The translations under genes and the position numbers were made by a program. From JAYSRU01 sp043720875 (GTDB lineage: Bacteria; Bacteroidota; Bacteroidia; Flavobacteriales_D; Crocinitomicaceae): a DNA stretch of 19,417 bases. The stretch spans positions 1 to 19,417 of the forward strand of contig JAYSRU010000031.1 of assembly GCA_043720875.1 (NCBI GenBank), given 5' to 3'. A model generated the notes under the pieces. That model was not told the DNA's origin. It made no database searches and saw nothing but the letters and a program-made list of their open reading frames with translations. Shown one piece after another: positions 14,720 to 19,417 of this stretch. Position 1 is the first letter of the stretch, and the number at the start of each line of letters is the position of its first letter.

Positions 14720-15211
14720 TTAATGTTTTTTCAAATGAATAACTTCCTTTTTAACTACTAATCCATCACCCGAAAAAGTATAAAAAGACCAAGTTGAACG
14801 CCTTCCAACCAATTGTTTAACCGTATATTTTGCATAAACATCTATTTGCTGAACCCAATTTCTTCCTTGAAACATAAGTAAATTTCTATTTCCGACATCC
14901 ACTGACCATTGCCTAGAAACGGGAGGTCCCAAATAATCATCTTTCACCCACGCTTTTACAAACCCATCTGGAATGGTGTCGAGTACATAACTAAAATCAT
15001 ATCCTGCACCGTAACCTCTACTTTTCAACAAGGTAATGGTACCCACATCTTCTTTTGATTTTATCAAAGTAGAATTATTTGCTGCATCTATCGTATAGAA
15101 TTCAATTTTTTCAACCGTATATTCGGAAGCCATTTTTTTACGATTATGATCTTCTTTATTACAAGAAATAAAGAGTGACAATATGACTGAAAATAGTAGT
15201 ATTAGTTTCAT
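14720..15211 (-). CDS. Lipoprotein, unknown family (lipocalin-like pattern)
   Basis: A 163-residue lipoprotein with the signal ending LFISC (lipid cysteine 17), followed by NKEDHNRKK. The body is beta-rich: YTVEKIEFYTI, GTITLLKSRG, SRQWSVDVGNRNLLMFQGRNW, and a terminal RRSTWSFYTFSG...VIHLKK. The spacing of W and the final R/K-rich strand parallel the neighbour at 14222, so the two may be distant paralogues with a lipocalin-like fold, although direct identity is low by eye. It sits between the outer-membrane gene (9 bases upstream) and the other lipoprotein (9 bases downstream), in the middle of a tight operon. Function is not recognised. Confidence 0.72.
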   Translation of the reverse strand: MKLILLFSVILSLFISCNKEDHNRKKMASEYTVEKIEFYTIDAANNSTLIKSKEDVGTITLLKSRGYGAGYDFSYVLDTIPDGFVKAWVKDDYLGPPVSRQWSVDVGNRNLLMFQGRNWVQQIDVYAKYTVKQLVGRRSTWSFYTFSGDGLVVKKEVIHLKKH

Positions 15212-15220
15212 ATAATAAAA

Positions 15221-16093
15221 TTAGAAATTGATTAATACAGAAATCGAAGCATTTAACATTCTATTACGAGCTTTTAAAAAACCTTCATCTGGAAGCACTG
15301 TATAATTTGCTATTGAGGATAAATAACCCTTATAATCTGATGGGAAATAATACGTTGATGATGAGCCACTATCCCATTGATCATACCCCTTCCTGAATTG
15401 AGAACCTAAACCAAAAGTAGATTGATAAGCCAACGACGGTGAGATAATTAACCACTTCAGCACTTTTATGTTCGCCTTCAACTCAATACCAGTAGTGAAG
15501 CCACCGAGCCCAGTTCTATAAACACCCGTTATATAGCCAATATCATCATACACCTTATCTTTTCCAAACATTTTGTAGGCGTCTATAGTTTGGGTGGTCC
15601 ATGCTAGTTTAGTTCCAATGTAAAAATAGTTTAATACCGGAAAGTAAGCCACCATATCTAATACATCTTTTTGCGAAAAATCTATCTTTCGCGTATAACC
15701 ATTTTTTAATTTTCCTTCTAGTGAAAAGTGAGTCTTTTGTTGCCCAATATAACAAATAATCATTCTATCTTTTTGCCCATCAATACTAAAAGAAAAACCA
15801 TATTTAGTACCTAAGACTATTCCGGGTTTTTCCATTGCTTTTTCTAAATCATTGCTATTTTCGAGGTTATAACTGTCCACAAAAACATTCAAACTTTTAT
15901 TACGAATCTTACCTACTAACAATCCAAAACTAGGACCTAAAACCGGATCTTCTGAAGCAACTGAACTGGCAAAAAAGCCTTGACATTTTGCAGGTTCTCG
16001 GTGGACATCTTTTGAAAAATTAGTTAAATAATTCTGTGCATACAAATTCATCGAAAGCGACATAATTAGAATAAAAATAATTTGTTTTCTCAT
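15221..16093 (-). CDS. Probable outer-membrane beta-barrel protein, first gene of the lipoprotein operon
   Basis: A 290-residue exported protein: signal peptide about 1-19 ending NLYAQ, then a Bacteroidota-style beta-rich body with alternating aromatic strands (YGFSFSI, HFSLEGKL, FYIGTKLAW, WLIISPSLAYQSTFGLGSQF) and a terminal strand SISVLINF ending in Phe. This is typical of an outer-membrane barrel, but I cannot name the family. The genes for two lipoproteins follow with 9-base gaps, suggesting that the three act together in the envelope. The ATG at 16093 is the only reasonable start. A possible promoter at 16098-16126 would place transcription initiation close to the ATG. Confidence 0.7.
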   Translation of the reverse strand: MRKQIIFILIMSLSMNLYAQNYLTNFSKDVHREPAKCQGFFASSVASEDPVLGPSFGLLVGKIRNKSLNVFVDSYNLENSNDLEKAMEKPGIVLGTKYGFSFSIDGQKDRMIICYIGQQKTHFSLEGKLKNGYTRKIDFSQKDVLDMVAYFPVLNYFYIGTKLAWTTQTIDAYKMFGKDKVYDDIGYITGVYRTGLGGFTTGIELKANIKVLKWLIISPSLAYQSTFGLGSQFRKGYDQWDSGSSSTYYFPSDYKGYLSSIANYTVLPDEGFLKARNRMLNASISVLINF

Positions 16094-16097
16094 TGTT

Positions 16098-16126
16098 CAA
16101 ATTAATATTTCATAAATGTATCCAAA
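16098..16126 (-). promoter_or_regulatory. Possible promoter of the outer-membrane/lipoprotein operon
   Basis: On the minus strand TTTG (16126-16123) and TTAATTTG (16105-16098) are 17 bases apart; the latter has one mismatch to TAnnTTTG. The match would predict a transcript beginning close to the ATG at 16093, so it is only tentative. Confidence 0.35.
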
Positions 16127-16142
16127 TTTCATGTATCATGGA

Positions 16143-16160
16143 CTAGTATGTTTGTACTAG
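16143..16160. repeat. Inverted repeat CTAGTA-N6-TACTAG
   Basis: A perfect 6-bp inverted repeat (16143-16148 and 16155-16160) lies between the DUF5723 gene's stop and the promoter region of the three-gene operon. No T tract follows on either strand, so an operator is likelier than a terminator, but chance is possible. Confidence 0.3.
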
Positions 16161-16183
16161 AAACGAGTAACAATTATTTTTGC

Positions 16184-17650
16184 CTAAAGTAAACCATAGG
16201 CATCACAACCTTTAACGCGTTGTCTGAACCTTGGTTGACCTCCAAGACCTTTCTTATTACTCGCACGGCATTTCTTATGACTATAAATTGGAACTTTAAT
16301 TTGAAAATAAAAATCCATTCCTCTTAAATCACTATTACCAATCCATGAAAGCAATTTATCAGTTCCGATCGTCAATAACCAAATTCTCATCGATAAACCC
16401 AATTGAGCATAGCGATACTCGTACAAACTTAAGGGCATTGACAAGTCAAAATATTTAGTTTCATATCTAGGTCCGACCATTAAAGAATTTGCTCTTCTGA
16501 GTCCGAACTTATTAATTGCAACCGGAATCCCTTGCATAATTGAAGCATTGAAATAGAGTTTGTTATTCCAGAAATTATAGTCTCCTTGCACGCTTAAAGC
16601 GGTTGCCAATCGGACTCTATAGGGTTTCTTTACCTTCAAATCATCTAAATTTCCATCTTGCGCTTGAAAAATTTCAGTGGCATTATTTTGATCAGCAGTA
16701 ATACTATCGTAATTGAACCAATTGTAATTTTCAAACTCATAGCCCGCAATTTTGGTAGCACCTGGGTCTAATTTTAGTGAGCCTATATCCAAGACTGATG
16801 CAGCAATCCAATATTTATAAAATACCTTTCGGCAACCACCTTTAGGGCTATTAGGCAAATAGCTTACCGCATCCGATTTCATTTTTTGGTAAGTGAACCC
16901 TAAGTCTAAACCTATTCCGCCTTTTGTATTCAACCTAGGGTTTGGTGTCATCATCATGTCTCCAGAAAAAGAAAAAATCGCTAATAAATCTTTGTCCCTT
17001 ACATTCAAATCGATATTATATGCATTCAAACCTGCTCCAGCAATAGACATTAGTTTATTGATGGATATGCCGGCCATGAACATGTTACGTCGTTTTTTCA
17101 AAAAAGTATGCGCGTAGGACAATTTAATTTCCCCATAATGAACAGAACCAACACGTAAATTTTTTATCGAATAATCTATGTCGTGCTGCGGCGTATATTG
17201 CGTAACACCATTTTCTATAAAAGGCCCAACAAATTTTGGTATTCTCCTCACCGCGGTGAAGCTTTTTACATTAAAACTTAATCCAATCGCATGATCACCC
17301 TGCGACCAAACTCCTGAAAGAATCGAAACAAAATTTCGGTTGTAAACGTGGTAAAACTTTTTACCTTGATCGTATTTTAGACTATTTTCATCAACAGGTC
17401 TCTTATTTCTGATGATTTTCATAAGACTATTATTTTCAACATATACCAAATTATTCATGGTATACGTACCAACACCAATGATGTGAAAATCAAACCGCAC
17501 CTTCGCATCTAACATCGAAGTGGGGTTCAAATGGACACTATTAGTAGGTGTGTAATTTGAAAAAGACGAGCCAAATTGTTCCTGACCAAAAACCGAAAAT
17601 GGTAAAATAAAAAGGAAAAAGAGCAATTTACTGCTTGACAATGGACTCAT
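16184..17650 (-). CDS. DUF5723 family outer-membrane protein
   Basis: A 488-residue predicted outer-membrane beta-barrel. Signal peptide to about residue 23 (SVFGQ), then the family's N-terminal landmark: VHLNPTSMLDAKVRFDF, followed by IGVGTYTMNNLV, typical of DUF5723. Many alternating aromatic/hydrophobic strands follow. The C-terminus is unusual: after the IKVPIYSHKK strand comes a basic tail with two cysteines (KKCRASNKKGLGGQPRF to KGCDAYGLL) and no aromatic terminal residue. Start: the ATG at 17650 and not the upstream TTG at 17659, because that TTG lies inside the -7 element. The gene begins 34 bases after the manC stop, so it can be both read through from manC and driven from its own promoter. 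The function of DUF5723 is unknown to me. Confidence 0.85.
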   Translation of the reverse strand: MSPLSSSKLLFFLFILPFSVFGQEQFGSSFSNYTPTNSVHLNPTSMLDAKVRFDFHIIGVGTYTMNNLVYVENNSLMKIIRNKRPVDENSLKYDQGKKFYHVYNRNFVSILSGVWSQGDHAIGLSFNVKSFTAVRRIPKFVGPFIENGVTQYTPQHDIDYSIKNLRVGSVHYGEIKLSYAHTFLKKRRNMFMAGISINKLMSIAGAGLNAYNIDLNVRDKDLLAIFSFSGDMMMTPNPRLNTKGGIGLDLGFTYQKMKSDAVSYLPNSPKGGCRKVFYKYWIAASVLDIGSLKLDPGATKIAGYEFENYNWFNYDSITADQNNATEIFQAQDGNLDDLKVKKPYRVRLATALSVQGDYNFWNNKLYFNASIMQGIPVAINKFGLRRANSLMVGPRYETKYFDLSMPLSLYEYRYAQLGLSMRIWLLTIGTDKLLSWIGNSDLRGMDFYFQIKVPIYSHKKCRASNKKGLGGQPRFRQRVKGCDAYGLL

Positions 17651-17656
17651 AGTAAA

Positions 17657-17664
17657 CAAAGGTA
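17657..17664 (-). promoter_or_regulatory. -7 element of the DUF5723 gene
   Basis: On the minus strand this is TACCTTTG, a perfect TAnnTTTG element, 6 bases before the ATG at 17650. Transcription would start at or next to the ATG, giving a nearly leaderless transcript. There is no clear -33 TTG. The upstream TTG at 17659 overlaps it. Confidence 0.45.
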
Positions 17665-17684
17665 CAAAAATCTAAAAAAATTAT

Positions 17685-18812
17685 TTACTCTTTACCAAAA
17701 AACTCAGGACTATTCTCTTGCATTGGAACAACATACTTTTTCAAATTCTGTTCATCATTTTTATTCAAGATCATAAGCATATTTTCGGATTCTATTACAA
17801 TATGATTATCTAAACCTTCGATTAGTGCAAGCTTATGATTCGGTAAATTTACAATGCAATTTGTTGAATTAATCATGTAAACATGTTCACCAATCACTGC
17901 ATTTCCATTATAATCTTTTTCCAAATGGGTATATAAACTTCCCCAAGTACCCAAATCACTCCAATCAAAACTAGCCAGCACAACATCTGCGATCTTAGTT
18001 TTTTCCATCACCGCATAATCAATTGAAATATCTTCACAAGATCTAAAAATTTGATTTATTCGTTTTTGCTCATTTTCCGTGTTATAGAAACTCAAATCAT
18101 TGGCAAAAAGTTGATGTAAATCAGGGCTAAATTTTTTCAGCGCGTCTAAAATCACTGATGCTTTCCAAACAAAAATTCCAGCATTCCAATAATAATTTCC
18201 ACTCTTTAAAAATAATTCTGCCACTTCTTTGTCGGGCTTTTCGGTGAAATGTTTCACCGGCTTTACATCCCCTGCCATGATATCGCCATCTTCACTAAAC
18301 TGAATATAACCATATCCAGTATCAGGTCGCGTTGGTTTAATCCCGATTGTTACTAAACGATCAAGTTCTGCTTTTTTCAATGCAATTTTTACCGTTTCTG
18401 TAAACTTTTCTTCCTTCAAGATTAAATGATCCGCTGGTGCAATTACCAATTTGGCATTTTCATCCATTGCATAAATCTTTGCTGCAGCATACGCAACACA
18501 AGGAGCAGTGTTTTTACGCTCTGGTTCCGTTAGAATTTGACTATCCGATAAGTGTGGCAGCTGTTCCTTTACCAATGAAAAATAACTTTCATTCGTAACC
18601 ACATATATATTTTCTTTTGGAGCCGTTAAAATCAAGCGTTCATATGTCATTTGAATGAGCGTTTTGCCGATACCTAAAACATCCAAAAACTGTTTAGGTT
18701 TTTGGGCAGTGCTCATGGGCCAAAATCGTGAACCAATTCCACCAGCCATAATTACACAATATACTGATGAATTTTCAGTATTAAGTTTTGATTTTGATTC
18801 AGTTTTCGTCAT
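17685..18812 (-). CDS. manC: Mannose-1-phosphate guanylyltransferase
   Basis: The enzyme converts mannose-1-phosphate and GTP to GDP-mannose and pyrophosphate in the cytoplasm, supplying mannose and fucose units for lipopolysaccharide, exopolysaccharide or glycoprotein. The 375 residues are the monofunctional type, without the fused phosphomannose isomerase cupin seen in proteobacterial ManC/AlgA. Motifs: nucleotide signature GGIGSRFWP (24-32) with PKQF (39-42), PADH (126-129), FTEKP (189-193), YWNAGIFVW (208-216), and the SFDWSDLGTW segment (281-290). The ATG at 18812 lies 10 bases after the stop of the SprT-like gene, so the two form an operon. I have no evidence for regulation beyond this. 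The identification is secure. Confidence 0.95.
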   Translation of the reverse strand: MTKTESKSKLNTENSSVYCVIMAGGIGSRFWPMSTAQKPKQFLDVLGIGKTLIQMTYERLILTAPKENIYVVTNESYFSLVKEQLPHLSDSQILTEPERKNTAPCVAYAAAKIYAMDENAKLVIAPADHLILKEEKFTETVKIALKKAELDRLVTIGIKPTRPDTGYGYIQFSEDGDIMAGDVKPVKHFTEKPDKEVAELFLKSGNYYWNAGIFVWKASVILDALKKFSPDLHQLFANDLSFYNTENEQKRINQIFRSCEDISIDYAVMEKTKIADVVLASFDWSDLGTWGSLYTHLEKDYNGNAVIGEHVYMINSTNCIVNLPNHKLALIEGLDNHIVIESENMLMILNKNDEQNLKKYVVPMQENSPEFFGKE

Positions 18813-18822
18813 TCTATTTCTA

Positions 18823-19417
18823 TTAATTCACTTCTATTATTTCTACCATCGCTAATGCATGCACTAAATATTGCTTTTGAGAGCTAGTGTCTATACATAA
18901 ATAACGGGTTCTGCGTTTTTCTCCTTTTTGGAACGAATTACCTTTCAATGCAAAACTAGCACCTAATTTCAAATTTTCAAGCGCAATTGAATTATCTTTT
19001 TGAGTATCATAGCGCTGTAAGACACGGGATAATGCTGTATCACTACAACTACTGGCTTTTACGTTTTTTACTGTATTTCGCAATGCTAATTTTACATCAT
19101 GTGGCATCGTTTCATCTACCAGCAAAGGGTGCAATAATTTTGCGAAAGCATTTTTCCATTCCATTCCATGAGGCGCTACTTTACGCCCGTGCTCAACATA
19201 ATTATGCAGATGCGCAATTTCGTGCAATGCTGTTATCAAAAATGAGAATTTATTCAAATCACTATTAATCGTAATGATGTGACACTTTTGATCCCCAAAA
19301 GGAGCACGATAATCTCCCAATTTTGTTGCTCTGGGTTTCACTACTTTGAAACGAATTTTATGAGCGATGATATATTCTGCCAAAACTAACGCGTACCCAT
19401 TGGGAACAAAACGTTCT
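18823..19417 (-). CDS. SprT-like zinc metallopeptidase domain protein, N-terminus beyond the window
   Basis: A SprT-like protein whose frame is open to the right edge; at least 198 residues are visible. The in-frame TTG at 19383 is not the start, because well-conserved residues (RFVPNGYALVLAEYI) precede it. The catalytic region is LHEIAHLHNYVEHGRK with the HEIAH zinc motif (about 19224-19210) and a third likely ligand in APHGMEWK. Upstream is the KPRATKLGDYR motif and downstream a SCSD segment and KGEKRRTRYLC, typical of the Bacteroidota SprT-like group. Relatives include the eukaryotic Spartan protease for DNA-protein crosslinks, but the bacterial role is not settled. It is co-directional with manC, 10 bases apart, a linkage I recall from other Bacteroidota. 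Only the C-terminal four-fifths or so is visible. Confidence 0.88.
   Translation of the reverse strand, partial: ERFVPNGYALVLAEYIIAHKIRFKVVKPRATKLGDYRAPFGDQKCHIITINSDLNKFSFLITALHEIAHLHNYVEHGRKVAPHGMEWKNAFAKLLHPLLVDETMPHDVKLALRNTVKNVKASSCSDTALSRVLQRYDTQKDNSIALENLKLGASFALKGNSFQKGEKRRTRYLCIDTSSQKQYLVHALAMVEIIEVN

Noticed and set aside
1..19417. CRISPR array, insertion sequences or long direct repeats
   Set aside because: None were seen by reading both strands; there are no transposase-like genes or regularly spaced repeats.

Overview
The window is AT-rich, gene-dense DNA from a member of the Bacteroidota, probably a flavobacterium-like lineage. Three things support this. Several genes and tRNAs have the Bacteroidota -7 promoter element TAnnTTTG, two of them with a well-placed -33 TTG. 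The tRNA genes do not encode CCA. The gene families are typical of the phylum: DUF5723 outer-membrane protein, lipoproteins with a Cys-Lys-Lys start, a surface Omp85-type barrel, and a SprT-like/ManC gene pair.

Layout. 1-1270 (-) is the N-terminal two thirds of UvrB, cut by the left edge. 1331-4552 (-) is a large UvrD/RecB/AddA-type helicase-nuclease. 4661-6492 (+) is a two-gene operon of an MbnP-family lipoprotein and an MbnH/MauG-like di-heme peroxidase lipoprotein, the copper-related pair best known from methanotrophs. 6629-9067 (+) is a conserved cytosolic protein of unknown function followed by a WYL-domain regulator. 9275-9676 (+) holds tRNA-Ser(GCU), tRNA-Pro(UGG) and tRNA-Arg(UCU) with promoters and strong terminators between and after them. 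About 350 bases without a gene follow. 10075-10668 (+) is a lipoprotein with a C-terminal two-helix membrane domain. 11028-13573 (+) is a coupled pair: a secreted FG-GAP/PQQ-like beta-propeller and an Omp85-like barrel without POTRA domains.

From 13580 onward everything is on the minus strand. There is one unrecognised 172-residue protein, a compact three-gene operon (outer-membrane protein plus two lipoproteins, 16093 down to 14222), a DUF5723 outer-membrane protein, the mannose-1-phosphate guanylyltransferase ManC, and a SprT-like metallopeptidase domain protein that runs off the right edge.

No mobile element, phage gene, CRISPR array or rRNA is visible. The genes fall into DNA repair (UvrB, AddA-like, perhaps SprT-like), nucleotide-sugar supply (ManC) and many envelope proteins. 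The most unusual biology is the MbnP/MbnH pair, where a di-heme enzyme probably makes a post-translational tryptophan modification in its partner, here without methanobactin biosynthesis genes. The propeller/Omp85 pair and the lipoprotein/outer-membrane operon are the best candidates for undescribed surface systems.

Start sites: for four genes the longest open frame starts with a TTG or ATG lying in or next to a -7 or -33 promoter element, so I placed the starts downstream at 6629, 10075, 11028 and 17650.
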